Source of the DNA: Aspidapion aeneum
Taxonomy: Eukaryota > Arthropoda > Insecta > Coleoptera > Brentidae
Assembly: GCA_963576565.1 (NCBI GenBank)
Contig: OY755045.1
Coordinates: forward strand, 37,344,667-37,408,666
Length of the DNA stretch: 64,000 nucleotides
Reading direction: 5' to 3'
The translations under genes were made by a program, and so were the position numbers. This document shows, piece after piece, positions 21,749 through 32,953 of this stretch (within the stretch, counting starts at the first letter, position 1; each line of letters opens with the position of its first letter). The notes under the pieces were generated by a model. That model was not told the origin of the DNA. It worked only from the letters and a program-made list of their open reading frames with translations, and did not search any database.

Positions 21749-23198
21749 ATGTCTGACATAAAAGTTTTGAAAAAACAACAAAATAGCGTTTTTAATAAAT
21801 TAAAAACAACTTATAATAGAGCCGGCGAAGCCCAGGGCAATGCAGAGAAGGCAAAAAAGTTAAAACCCAGATGGGAAGATGTGCCTTCTCTGGTAAGTCA
21901 CTTCGATGCATTGCATTTTGAAATTATAAGCTTGGCTAGTAGTGATCAGATACAAGAAAGTCAGGAAACTTTAGTGCAGGAATTTGATGAAATGAAATAC
22001 ACAATTAGATTGATTTGTCGTGAGCTCTATCCGGAGGATTACCAAGATGCCTCACAGACAATTTTGAACCATTCCCTGGTAAATGTGGACAGGGGTCTTG
22101 AAATTAAAAGAATAGAGGTATCCCATTTTGACGGTAATCTTAAAAAATGGCCCACCTTTTTTGATATGTTTAAGTCACTTGTGCATGATAAGGCTGACAT
22201 GAGTGAAATAGCTAACCTCGGATAATTATCGAGTAGCCTTCGATGCGATGATTAGACGCTTTAATAATAAAAGACTTTTGGTAACAAATTATTGGACGTC
22301 TATTTGTCAAGTCCCTTCTGCAAAATCGAGCAACCCACATGATTTGAGGTTATTGTTGTCCACTTTCCGGGAAAATTTGGAAGCATTGTCAAACTATGAT
22401 GATGTAGACCTTTTAGATTTTGCTAAAATGATTCTTCTTTTGCAAAAAGTTGATAGCCCATTGAAAACTCAGTCTGAGATTGAGTATAGTGATAAGGAAA
22501 TCCCGTCCTATAAAGATTTGTTTAAATTCTTAGAGAAAAATTGTCGGGCTTTGGAAAATAGTTCTCTTTTGAATAAGCCGAAGGAGGTTTCACCTCCTCT
22601 ACCCCCTAGGAAGGGTGGCAAACCACCATATCCTGTGTTATTGACTGGAACAGGCCAGTCTGGTAATAAAGGTTGTGTTTATTGCCAGCAACAGCCCTAC
22701 CATCCCCTTGTGAAGTGTACCAGATTTCTGGAATTAGAAGTAGGTCAGCGCCATCAATTTGTTAAGCGTGAACGATTGTGTTTTAACTGCTTTGGCAAAC
22801 ATGGTGTATCTCAATGCCCTACAAATGCCACGTGTCGTCAGTGCCAGGGTCTTCACCATTCCCTGTTGCACTTTGTGAAAAGCTCTCTGAGCCACCAAGT
22901 TGATTGTCCGGGGGAGACCCCCCGTATACCTGATAGTGAGGGTGCCGAACAAGCATTGTGTACCGCTACACCCAGTAGCAACCATTTTGAACCTCGTAAG
23001 AGGAGACCTGTGTTTTTAGATGATTGTCCAGGGGAGAGCCCCCACATACCTAATAGTGAAGGTGCCAAACAGGCATTGTGTACCGCTACACCCAGTAGCA
23101 ACCATTTTGAACCTCGTAAGAGGAGACCTGTGCCTTTTGCAACTGCCCAAGTTTTAGTGTTAGATGCCCACAAGTTTGTGTCTTGTCGGGCAATTTAG
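21749..23198 (+). pseudogene. Broken gag of the BEL/Pao element
   Basis: Two open segments (21749-22225 and 22248-23198) together resemble BEL/Pao Gag. The first has the DUF1759-type phrase HFDGNLKKWPTFFDMFKSLV. The second has RRFNNKRLLVTNYW, then a Pro-rich stretch and Cys/His knuckles (CVYCQQQPYHPLVKC, and CFNC...C...CRQC...H). Compared with the intact element, about 30 codons are lost near 22210 and the frame shifts. Residues encoded at 22901-23134 are a 40-residue tandem duplication. The segment ends at a stop created by an apparent one-base loss just before the protease motif near 23198. Confidence 0.8.
22901..23134 (+). repeat. 120-bp in-frame tandem duplication within gag
   Basis: TGATTGTCC with G-rich flank occurs at 22901 and 23021. 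The two 120-bp units are nearly identical and keep frame, each encoding a 40-residue block that ends FEPRKRRPV. Confidence 0.85.
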
Positions 23199-24238
23199 AT
23201 TCCGCTAGTGAAGTGTCCTTTGTAACTGTCTCTTTGGCTGAGAGGTTTGGACTTAAAGTAGCTCCGAATAGAACTCCTATTGAAGGAATAAATGGCATGA
23301 TTTCTAGTACTTCATATGGCAATGTTACATTGAAAATAGGCTCCGCCAAGTTTCCTGATAGTTTGTTTTCCTGTGATGCCATTCTTATTCCTAAAATTTG
23401 TGAGACCATACCTGTGACTGTTGTAGAATATGATTCTATTCAGTGGCCACACCTAAAAGATTTAGATTTTGCAGATCCTAATTTTGGACAACCTAGTAGT
23501 GTAGACCTTTTGATTGGTGTTGATTTTTTTGGTCAGATGCTTGTGCCTGGCTTTAAAAAAGGAGAAAATGGAGGACCTTGTGCCATTAATTCAATATTTG
23601 GTTGGATACTCTTTGGTGGTATTGATGGTCCTCGTAAAACTCAAAAACCCATTAGTTTGTTGACCTTAGTGTCTTCCCCTATAGAATCTGGATTGGATAG
23701 TACCTTACAAAAGTTTTGGGAACTATCGACCCCTCCAAAAATCCCTCTTCCCTCTGATGAGGACTTGTGTGGAAAATTATTTGCTGCCGCTCATTCTGGA
23801 ACTGAGTTTGGCAGCTATGTTGTTCGTTTACCTTTCAGAGAGCCTCGACAAGAACTTGGTGACTCTAAAGGTCAAGCATTGCGTAGATTCAATATGATGG
23901 AAAACCGATTATTGAGGAATCCTGCTTGGTATAGTGTGTACAAAGAATTTGTTCAGGATTACCTAGACCAGGGGCTTCTGAAATTGGACAATTCTAACCC
24001 TGACTTCCATTCATATTTTGTTCCACACCACCCAGTTGTGAAGGTGGTAAAATGGTGTCCAAAATCTGATTCGTTTTGTTATGATGTGATGCCCATGGAA
24101 AGACCTTGTACCAAGAGAAATATTCTCTCTGAGATTGCAAGGATATATGATCCACTCGGGTTCCTAGCCCCAGTTGTTTTGGTTGCTAAGTGTTTATTTA
24201 ATGCAACGTTTGGGGGTCCAGGGTCTTTCATGGGATGA
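23183..24238 (+). pseudogene. Protease and collapsed RT region of the BEL/Pao element
   Basis: The frame opens with LDSASEVSFV, the aspartic protease motif (D-S-A-S), followed by the DUF1758-like region with LLIGVDFFGQM and INSIFGWILFGG. It then reaches the region before RT (FWELSTPP, VYKEFVQDYLDQGLL) and the phrase FVPHHPVVK. The next residues, WCPKSDSFCYDVMPMERPCTKRN, belong after the RT palm in the intact element. About 200 residues, including the RT metal-binding aspartates, are therefore missing without loss of frame. A frameshift near 24200-24215 ends the segment. Confidence 0.8.
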
Positions 24239-26368
24239 TACCCCCTCCAGTGATATTGTTGCACAGTGGCAACTCTATGTGTCGCAATTACCATTATTAT
24301 CTTCGATATCAATACCTCGTTATGTTGTGAAGCAAAATGCTGTCACTACTGAATTGCATGGCTTTTGTGACGCCTCAATGTGTGCATATGGTGGTGCAGT
24401 ATATATTCGACAAATTGAGTTGGATGGAAATATTTCTATCTCCCTTTTGTGTGGGAAAAGTAGGGTGTGCCCTTTGAAAAGTATTTCTATTCCACGCTTA
24501 GAATTGTGTGCTGCTGTATTGTTGGCAGAGCTATTGGAGTTTGTTGGCAATCATCTTGATTGCGTCCCGATTGATAAGATTTTTGCTTGGTCTGACTCCA
24601 GCGTTACCCTTGCTTGGATAAAATCGTGTCCATCAAAACGAAAGGTTTTTGTAGCCAATCGTGTAACGACTATTCAAGAGAAAGTTCCCCCCAGCTGTTG
24701 GTACCATGTAAATGGTAAGGAGAACCCAGCTGATTGCTTATCCCGGAGCTTACTTCCTGGTCAATTGATAGACCATCCTCTTTGGTTTACTGGACCATCC
24801 TGGTTGGCCCAGTCTAGTGAAACATGGCCTATGAACCACAAAATTGATGCGTTTGATGCTGATCTACCCCTTAAGGAAAATCGTTTTGTTTTTGTGACAG
24901 AAATACCCCTTGATGAAGTACAGCTGTTACTCACTAAGTACTCCTCTTTACGTAAAATCTTGGGCATTGTTGCCTTTTGTTTGAGACCTTTTCGAGTGAA
25001 AAAAGATCCTTCTTTATCTTTTCCTACTAAAGCCCTCAATGAGGCAGATCTTTATTATGCTACTTTAGTTGTTGTGCGAGTTGTACAACAAGAAGTTTTT
25101 TTTGAAGATTTGAAAAGGATACGTAAGGGTGAGAGTTGTGCTAAGCCTCTTCGAAAGTTAGGTCCTTTTCTTGATTCCCATGGTGTTCTCAGGGTGGGCG
25201 GTAGATTACGTCATACTGATTTAGCATATGAGGTGAAACACCCCATGTTGTTGCCTCGTAGTCATAGGCTTACCACTTTGATTATAGAAAAATTCCATAA
25301 TGAGCATGGACATCCAGGTCCTCGCTTATTGGAGTACCTCCTAAATCAACAGTTTTGGATTTTGTCGGTGAAAAGTGCCATTCACAGTGTTGTTTCCAGG
25401 TGTTTTTGTTGTGCCAGGGTAAATCCCAAACCATTGCACCCATTCATGGGTGACCTTCCTAAATTTAGAGTGTCCCAGGTGAAGCCCTTTTCCCATGTTA
25501 GTGTAGATTTTATGGGTCCATTCTCCATCACGTTAACCAAGCGTCGTGGTGTAAAAAGTCAAAAGGCTTATGGGTGTATTTTTGTTTGTTTCCCAACAAA
25601 GGCCATTCACCTGGAGGCTGTTTCTGATTTGTCCACTGATGCATTTTTGGCTGCCCTCCGCCGATTTGTTGGTAGACGTGGCAGATGTGCTGCCCTCTAC
25701 AGTGACCAGGGCACTAATTTTGTTGGGGCAAATAACCTCCTTGTGTCCTATTGTCAGCAAGCTGCTGAGACTTTAGCGATTAAGTGGTGTTTTAATCCAC
25801 CCGACAGTCCGCATTTTGGTGGACTCCATGAGTCTGGGGTAAAGTCCACGAAAACTCATCTGAAGAGAATTGTGGGGGATCAAATCCTAACCTTTGAAGA
25901 GTTGATGACTGTATTGGTTCAGATTGAGGGCTATTTTAAATAGTCGACCATTGTGTAGTATGAGCCCTGATCCTCATGGCTTTCAAAGTCTTACTCCTGG
26001 ACATTTCCTCACTTTGGAACCCTTGACAGCCCCTCCCGATGAAGACCTAACCAATGTTAAGTTAAACCGTCTCCATCGCTGGCAGCTTGTTCAGCAGATC
26101 CAGCAGCATTTTTGGCGCCGCTGGCATATGGAGTATTTACAGTCGTTGCAACAACGCGAAAGATGGAATACCCCCGATAACCCTCCAAAAGTTGGAACAT
26201 TAGTAGCGTTGAAAGACAAAGACCTACCCCCATTGAAGTGGTCACTCGGTAGAATTGAAAAAATTTACTAGAGTCCAGATAGAATCCCCCGTGTCGTGCA
26301 AGTAAAAACCGTGAAAGGATTACTTGACCGTAGTTTGGTGAAGGTATGTCCGTTACCCTGCCAGTAAC
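24190..26368 (+). pseudogene. RNase H and integrase region of the BEL/Pao element
   Basis: RNase H motifs GFCDASMCAYGG, RLELCAAVLLAELLE and WSDSSVTLAW are present. The integrase zinc region (HNEHGHPG ... CFCCARV) and DDE core follow: VDFMGPF (about 25506), SDQGTNFVGA (about 25700) and GLHESGVKS (about 25825), with 42 residues between the second Asp and the Glu. An extra G near 25928 shifts the frame before LNSRPL. An in-frame TAG at 26269-26271 cuts the C-terminal domain, which otherwise runs to 26368 (CPLPCQ). Confidence 0.85.
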
Positions 26369-26565
26369 CAACCTTCAAAGCCTTATGTAGCATGAATCAT
26401 GCTTATTTGAATTAACTTAAGTATGACGTCCATAGTTATTGCGATAAAATTATTGTTGCAAAAATGCTAATTTATTGTTTAGACCTTTTGGGTAATTGAA
26501 TAACCTTTTTTTTTTTATTTTTTTTTGTTTTTTGGGTTTTTTCTATAAAAATTGGGAATTTTTAT

Positions 26566-26576
26566 GGTGGGCGGAA
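26566..26576 (+). promoter_or_regulatory. Polypurine tract of the degenerate BEL/Pao element
   Basis: GGTGGGCGGAA lies directly before the 3' LTR. The intact element on the other strand has AGTGGGCGGAAAA in the same place, so the tract is conserved between the two. Confidence 0.7.
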
Positions 26577-27115
26577 TGTTTAATGCTGCCAGTTATTTTT
26601 CTTTATTGTTTTATTTTGAATTTTTGGAAAACCTAACCTTAAAGTTTGTTTTGATATTTTTGGGCTTTCTGCAAAAACCTTCAAAAAAGAAAGTCCTGTT
26701 TGGGAAAAATTCCGATCAGGTGATAATTTCTCTCTTTGTTGAAAGTTATTTTCTTTTTGATCACCTGATCATTTTATTAAAATCATGCGCGTTTTTTGCT
26801 CACGCTGGGAGTTTTGAAGCGCCACCCTGTGTGTGACAGGGAATGAAGAAATCACTTCCGCCAAAAAACTAAAAGAAGTCACACGTGTTTTCGGGTTGAA
26901 GACCGAAATTCCAGTCGCAAGGAGGGGCGGTGCCGCCAGTGAAATTTTGGGACTGCTGCAGAATTACAGAAGGTAAGCTTCTAGCGTGTTGCCGATTTTT
27001 TCCTTTGTTGTTTAGTTTAATAGACTCTGTTTTCCCAGGCGGGGCAAATTAAATTTTGGGGTTATTTTTTTTGGGATATCTCTAGTTTTTCTCCCCTTCA
27101 GGGCTCAGATCTCTA
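26577..27115 (+). repeat. 3' LTR of the degenerate BEL/Pao element
   Basis: 539 bp, TGTTTAATG to CAGATCTCTA, directly followed by the GTCAT duplication. It differs from the 5' LTR mainly by small indels in homopolymers and transitions. Confidence 0.9.
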
Positions 27116-27159
27116 GTCATTTATAATAAACTATGGGGGCTCAACTCTTGAAAGTTTAT

Positions 27160-28380
27160 TTATTAAGTAACACTTTTCGCACTTGTTAGGAATTATACTA
27201 TTTGGTTAGTCTTTCTACGTCAAATGTTAAAAAAGTTAAGGAGGTGAGTACTGAAATAGCACCGCGTATAACTTATAATTGCCTACAAAACTTTTTTTAG
27301 ACAAAATCGAACATTATTATTATTTTATAGTCTCATTAAAAATTTGTTATTCAAACTAAATTAACTATTATTATAATCTTTGAATATATTTTTTTGTATC
27401 AATTATAAAAAGCCCCTTGCTCATTATTTTTACAGATATACATTTTTTTAACAATTATAGTTTTTATTATAATTAAAATTGTTAGGTAATTACTTAAAAA
27501 ATGCCTGCCTAAATGTTTGTAGAAGCTTTTTGTGGTTCTAGGGATAATATTGACAAAATAGTTTATTACATAACAAGAAAAGAAAGTGACAAATTTCACA
27601 CGACGTGAATGTTTTAAACGAGGCGCTAGGCAAGTGAAATAACCCACGAGTGTAAGAAAGTAACTTTCTGTCGAGTTATGTACGCTATTTTTTCTACTAA
27701 CACTGTTGAACTATACTTTTTTAAAAAATTTGGTGTTTAATTTTGCACAAATCAAATAAAACTGCTGTTTCGCACATGTGTTTTTTTTTCCCCGGATTGG
27801 ACACACAAAATAATTATTAGCAAAACTACAAGGTATAGCAAATATCTGATTACACTATTTTTAATGGCTCAAAAAAACAGCACGGTAAGGTGCAGTCAGA
27901 AAATCGATACCTTTAATAATAACCGAGTTTCCCATTTAATCCCATCGAAAATGGGACACGCTGTACAAAAATATATTTTAAGCGGTGTTATTCTTTTAGG
28001 AAAAAATTAGCGACAAATAATTACATTATCATTTTCCACAAAATTGGTTTCGGCGTGTTCAACTGAAAAATAAGGCGATGAAGAGTTGTCAAAGTAAGCT
28101 TAAAAGGTGTTATGTTGAGTTAATAAGGGTTGAAATGAAAATCAAGTAAATAAAAAAATTACTTTATTAAAGACAAACTGCCACTGAGACAATTGACGAA
28201 TAAATTTAATTACTGAAGTGTAAACCATGATTTTTTATATTTATATAATTTAATTTTCTTTTATTTTGTTTCGATTCTGTATAAACTTCGTATTCCACAT
28301 TGATAATACAGGGCAGTATTGAATCAGGTGCTTCAAGGAGGTTATTTTTTGGCCCATTTTGAGAAAAAATATTCATATGA
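27160..28380. other. 1.2 kb without a supported gene
   Basis: AT-rich sequence; the only longer ORF (27399-27647, minus) has no recognisable feature. Confidence 0.4.
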
Positions 28381-28383
28381 AGA

Positions 28384-28620
28384 TACAGTCCTGGCCAAAA
28401 GTGGAGAAACTACCTAAAATTGTATACAGGAAGTTGTTTGCCAAGTTCTTATGAATATGTGTCCTAAAATGACTCGTTTTAAAAATACAGAGTGTTAAAG
28501 TTTTATAAAACAAATCTTTTTTTTAATATCTGCTAAATCACTATAGATATGTCTAAAATTTGGTAGAGGCATTTTACCTATTAAGGGGAATTTTCTTATG
28601 GACAGCAACTTTTTTTTAAT
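28384..28620 (+). mobile_element. Tc1-like terminal repeat remnant
   Basis: TACAGTCCTGGCCAAAAGTG at 28384 resembles the end of Tc1-type transposons (CAGT-CTGGCCAAAA) preceded by the TA target. I see no opposing end and no transposase, so only a fragment or a solo end remains. The right limit given is arbitrary. Confidence 0.4.
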
Positions 28621-28805
28621 TTATGCCAGTGCCGTCCGCAAGTGACCTCGACTCCATTTTTTTATTAAAAAAATGGTACGCCACTGCTGTTTTCGTAAAA
28701 TAAAAATTATTTTTAAAATCGCTGTTTATTTTGTAATAAATGTTATCTCTTGAGTTTTTTTTGTAAACGGCACGGTTTTCGCTTAAAAAAAATAAAACCA
28801 TGAAA

Positions 28806-29149
28806 CCATCTTCCAACAATACTGGATGAATATACCAGAACTGGCTCATTCTAAAGAGTTCACTAAAGGACCTTGTCAAACAAGAGCCAGGAATATCATT
28901 GAACTTACCAAACAGGAGATCCGTATAGTGACTGGACTGTTTACGGGTCACTGTCGACTAAGAGTACCCATGCACATAATGGAAATGACAGAAGAGACCG
29001 AATGTAGACTCTGTATGGAGGATAACGAACCAGTTAGACATGTACTGTGCGAATGTCCAGCTATTGCACGTTTACGTCAAAACACTTTCAGTAAACCTCA
29101 GATTGATTCAGTTCTGAACAATGTCTCACCCAAACCATTGAGTAAATAA
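28806..29149 (+). pseudogene. LINE C-terminal fragment (post-RNase H, Cys-rich tail), copy 1
   Basis: The frame has IPELAHSKEFTKG, then VTGLFTGHCRLRVPM, CRLCMEDNEPVRHVLCECPAIARLR. This is the Cys/His tail typical after the RT-RNase H part of jockey/R1/I-type LINEs (LTGHC ... C-x2-C ... HVLCECPAL). The copy is 5'-truncated. Its last three codons and stop (29138-29149) lie inside the left arm of the hairpin element that follows, so the stop may be supplied by that insertion. A second copy is at 31321. Confidence 0.6.
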
Positions 29150-29377
29150 CCCATACAGAGGAGCCACCGGCGAGCTTTACCATATTGAGGGGCAGATGGC
29201 GCTGAAGTAAATTCGTCTGGTACGCAATATTCAGCTCATGTCTATCATACGAATGCTATTATATCATAGTAGTTGTCTCTGAATATTGCGTACCAGACGA
29301 ATTTATTTCAGCGCCATCTGCCCCTCAATATGGTAAAGCTCGCCGGTGGCTCCTCTATATGGGTTATTTACTTAATG
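29136..29377. mobile_element. 242-bp snap-back element with 99-bp arms
   Basis: Bases 29136-29234 are inverse-complementary to 29279-29377 with only a few mismatches, separated by a 44-bp loop. The arms begin CATTGAGTAAATAACCC and include GCAGATGGCGCTGAA and ACGCAATATTCAG. There is no ORF beyond the LINE tail that enters it. High arm identity suggests recent origin or a template-switch duplication rather than an old MITE. Confidence 0.75.
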
Positions 29378-30070
29378 CCCAAACTGATAGCTAACCTTTT
29401 TGGAGTATTAGGCATACAGTGGTGAGAAACCACTCAAAAGTGAGCCACAATAGACCCACTAGTGGTCGCAGTGGAAGGGCTACAAGGCCCACTCACATAT
29501 GAATCATCACCATACCATTTCTGAAAATATAAGTTATTTTGACTTGGGTAAACATGCTTCGAAGTTGTATTTTATTATAAAGATTTAAAAGTTCAAAGAC
29601 TGTCGGCCCCGGACCCCAATAAAATTTTATTTTTTAAATATTTTATTTTAGAGGCTGTTTTAATAAATATACGGCCGTCTTATAAAAGAGATAAATAAGT
29701 AACCAGACATAAAGAAATACTTAACGAGTATTGAACTCAATCTGGTGAGAAACTATGAATAAAAAGAAATCAAAATATTAAAGTAGATATCTTTTCACTT
29801 TCTCCAACGATCACAAGGATACGAAGCATCCATATTTTAAAAACGCCCTCTTCAGGTGAATGTAGGCAATAGTTTCGTGTAGAGCATAAGTTGTTCCTAT
29901 TGGTTTCACACAACTTATGCTTAAACGAACCGAAACCATCAAACCATCAGTATAATTCAATGCTGGTAGGGGTATTTTCCCACGGAGTATTTGTTTCTGT
30001 TAGTTTTACACAACCGCTTATTTATTGAGTTAATCAAAATGTTTTGACCTAAATCTACTAGTGGGTTTTA
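29378..30070. other. No gene seen
   Basis: Mixed sequence with no supported ORF. A short local inverted repeat around CATAAGTTGT / ACAACTTATG lies at 29885-29920. Confidence 0.4.
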
Positions 30071-30072
30071 CC

Positions 30073-30633
30073 AGTGGCGACCCGTGCGTTGTAAAGCTGG
30101 GGGGGGCGCAAATGGTTAAGGGTGGGGGCGCAAATGGTTAAGGGTGGGGGCAATGAAATTTCCAAGCAGCACTTAACTGAGTTTGTAATATTCGTTTTAC
30201 CTCATAATGCAAATCCAGTGCAAGAAATTATATGTTCCCTGGAAGATTCATGTTTTCTTATTTTCTCAGGAAGATGGTGCAAATCTTTTACACCCGTTTG
30301 TGCACAATTAGGGTCAATTCTTAATGCCGCATTAAAAAACAACACACACGGGAAACAGTACAACAGGTTGGTTAAATCACACCCGCAAATCCAGTTATTT
30401 TTCTTATAGATGTCTCTAGAAAAATGACGCGTAATACTTCTGTTTTGTGTCCTTTGATTAACTTGAGTTAGGTTTAGATCCAGTAGGGGCCTACCCAGTT
30501 CTTTAATTTTGATTTTATCTTCCAAAGAAAAACTGGAAAAATGTCTCTTAATAATATTACTAACGCAACTCATTATCAAGATCCATAATACAAATTCGCG
30601 GTAAATTATAACACGACTAAAAAAGCAAAACAT
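30073..30633 (-). pseudogene. hAT-like (ZMYM1/TTF zinc finger) transposase N-terminal fragment
   Basis: The 143-codon frame at 30202-30633 has GRPLLDLN, RSITRHFSRDIYKKNNWICGC, LLYCFPCVLFF and GVKDLHHLPEKIRKHESSREH. This matches the TTF-type zinc finger at the N-terminus of ZMYM1-like hAT transposases (W-x-C-x-C ... C-F-P-C ... H-E-x-S-x-x-H). The catalytic RNase-H-like part is absent. Downstream the frame closes, and CAGTGGCGACCCGTGCG near 30072 could be the hAT end. I could not find the matching end or an 8-bp duplication. GC-rich sequence at 30730-30860 may be its leader. Confidence 0.6.
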
Positions 30634-31320
30634 GAATAAGGTACAAAACTACAGACTGGCCCAACATATTGACAAGCAGACCAAACCGCAATATATAATT
30701 GCGCCTTCCTTTGCATTGAAACAGCGGTATGGCCCCTGCCGCTCCCACCCCGTTTCCATCGTAGCGCGGGCCAGAGATGGCTTGCGGCCCGAGAAAGCCG
30801 ACTGGCTACCGATTCATCGATTCGTACCTAATCGTATCGGCAGCAGAGTCAGTGTCAGAGCTGAACTTTAGTCAAGGTATCGCCGAGGCGAAAGGAAATA
30901 TTTTAGAATAGGCAAATAATTAAATAAAACATATTTTTTAGTTAAGATTTATTTTTTTTGAATTTTTAAGGATTGGCCGCCCTTTGATTTTACAGCAGAA
31001 TATTTGACAAATTTTGAAGACATTTTTATCTCGATGGAGATCAGTGCCACTTTAGCACTAAAACAAGAAAAATTTTCGCTCAGTAAATATTTTAACGTTG
31101 CCCTGGCGCGGCGGCGGAGTGTACACCATTAATTTATTTATTTTAAGTCGCTATTTACGGCCTTCTCAAAACTCTGTAAACAAAGAATCATTAAAAAATG
31201 ATATAGGGACCTACAACACAAAATTTTACTGCTACTTTTTCTTTTATAATATGTAGTCGATTTTTTTTTCTATGCGTAAAAGGGACAGTTCTTTTTCGGC
31301 CCCGAACCAGCCCTGGGGAT
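30634..31320. other. Leader or flank of the hAT-like fragment, no gene
   Basis: It contains a GC-richer block (30720-30880) and a short GGCGCGGCGGCGG tract near 31107. I see no supported ORF. Confidence 0.35.
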
Positions 31321-31640
31321 ATCGCACATCCATATTAAGATGGATGGAGAACAGCTTCCAACAACACTGGATAAATATACCAGAACTGGCTCACTCTAAA
31401 GAATTCATTAAAGGATCTCAGGAATATCATTGGACTTACCAGACAGGAGATCCGTACAGTAACTGGACTTTTTACGGGTCACTGTCGACTAAGAGTACCA
31501 TGCAGAATGGGAATAAGAGAAGAGACCGAATATAGACTCTGTATGAAGGATGACGAAATAGTTAGACATGTACTGTGCGAATGTCCGGTTATTGCACGTT
31601 TACGTCAAAACACTTTCGGTAAGCCTGATTAACAAAATTA
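31321..31640 (+). pseudogene. LINE C-terminal fragment, copy 2, frameshifted
   Basis: The frame reads FQQHWINIPELAHSKEFIKG, then shifts. The Cys-rich tail continues in another frame as CALCMKDDEIVRHVLCEC-like sequence up to about 31625 (nucleotide match to 29000-29090 is clear). It is the same family as 28806-29149, also 5'-truncated, and stops where a different LINE begins. Confidence 0.6.
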
Positions 31641-31649
31641 ATAAACGAA

Positions 31650-32690
31650 AGTATAAGAGAAAATATTTTTTCCAGATATTTTCAAAGAAGCTATAATAAA
31701 ACCAATATTTAAAAACGGAAATAACGAAGAAGTCACCAATTACCGACCAATATCAATACTACCAACCTTATCTAAAGTATTCGAAAAGGCCATGGCACAA
31801 CAAATCACAAATTTCATGGAAACAAACAGTTTGGCTTCAGAAAAAACAAAAACACAAGACTTGGCATACTTGATTTAATGAGCAAAATACAAAACGTATT
31901 TGAAAACCATGAATATGCGCCAGCAATATTCTGCGACTTAAGTAAAGCATATGATTGTACATAAACTCCTACTTAAAAAAGTATCCAAATATAACTTTTC
32001 AGAAGAAAGCATTAAACTAATACAGTCATACTTAAAAGACAGAAAGCAGCAAGTTGAAATAGATGGAATAAGATCTCACCAGAAAAATATAAACATAGGA
32101 GTACCCCAAGGAGCAATTGTATCATCTGTATTGTTTCTGATATACATCAACGACCTCCCAGCAAACATCACACTAGGATTACTAACATTATTTGCAGACG
32201 ATACAACAATACTTACACCAACAAAAGAAAAAACAAATATTAAAAATATAATTGAACAAACAGAGGCATGGTTTGCAACAAATAAACTTTTATTAAACAA
32301 AAACAAAACACACAGAATGATATTCACATTAAAAAACACAGAGTATACAGAGAAACTAGATCACGAAGAACAGACTAAGTTTTTAGGAACAATATTGGAT
32401 ACAAAGCTAATATGGGAAGCACAAATTGATTTCTTGGCAGCCAAACTAAGAAGCAATTTGTATGTCATCAGAAGTCTAGTAGGTACAGTTTCTTTTTCAA
32501 CTCTAAAAACAGCATATTTTTCGCCTTTACACTCAACAATGTCATATGCCATAATAACATGGGGCAATTCAGCAGAAGCAAAAAGAGTATTTAAACTACA
32601 ACGAAAAGCCATTAGAACTATCTCAGGCTTAAAATATAGAGAAGACTGTAGAAACAAGTGCAAAGAACTAAGAAGATATTAACACAACCA
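31650..32690 (+). pseudogene. CR1/jockey-like LINE reverse-transcriptase fragment
   Basis: RT motifs occur in order: KPIFKNG and NYRPISILPTLSKVFEK (about 31710-31790), FGFRKN (about 31835), FCDLSKAYDC (about 31930), GVPQGAIVSSVLFLIYINDLP (about 32098-32160) and LFADDTTI (about 32185, catalytic Asp pair intact). Then come TKFLGTILDTKLIWE and YAIITWGNS. The open part is 31951-32682. Frame breaks near 31840 and 31950 separate the earlier motifs. Endonuclease and 5' part are missing. Confidence 0.75.
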
Positions 32691-32953
32691 TCACAATACA
32701 TACTAGAATGTCTTATTTATTTTAAATCAAACATACAAAATAGTTCCGATGGATTCCACCGATTCACCAATCGATGCTACCAAACTCACCGACTGAAGTG
32801 CGTTCATGATGCGGGTTAAAATTTACCTTGCGCATTTTACTCAGACGCGCCGGGCGTTGATGACCGGACGTATTCTGTCTGTCATTTGTCAATTTTGAGA
32901 TTTTTTTATTAGCAGATTTGCATCGAAAAGAATTTCCCGTCAATAACATAGAT

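Larger units (their letters stand above)
20669..27115 (+). mobile_element. Degenerate BEL/Pao LTR retrotransposon
   Basis: The 6447-bp element has LTRs at 20669-21209 and 26577-27115 and is flanked by the identical 5-mer GTCAT (20664-20668 and 27116-27120), the duplication length usual for BEL/Pao. LTR termini are TG...TA rather than TG...CA. The LTRs differ at roughly 13-16 positions in about 540, so this is an older insertion than the one at 53201. Gag, protease, RNase H and integrase are recognisable, but the reading frame is broken several times and the RT core is deleted. It cannot encode its own mobility. Confidence 0.9.

Noticed and set aside
31283..31316. Possible second end of the hAT-like fragment (CAGGGCTGGTTC on the minus strand)
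   Set aside because: It does not match the end near 30072 closely and no 8-bp duplication joins them.
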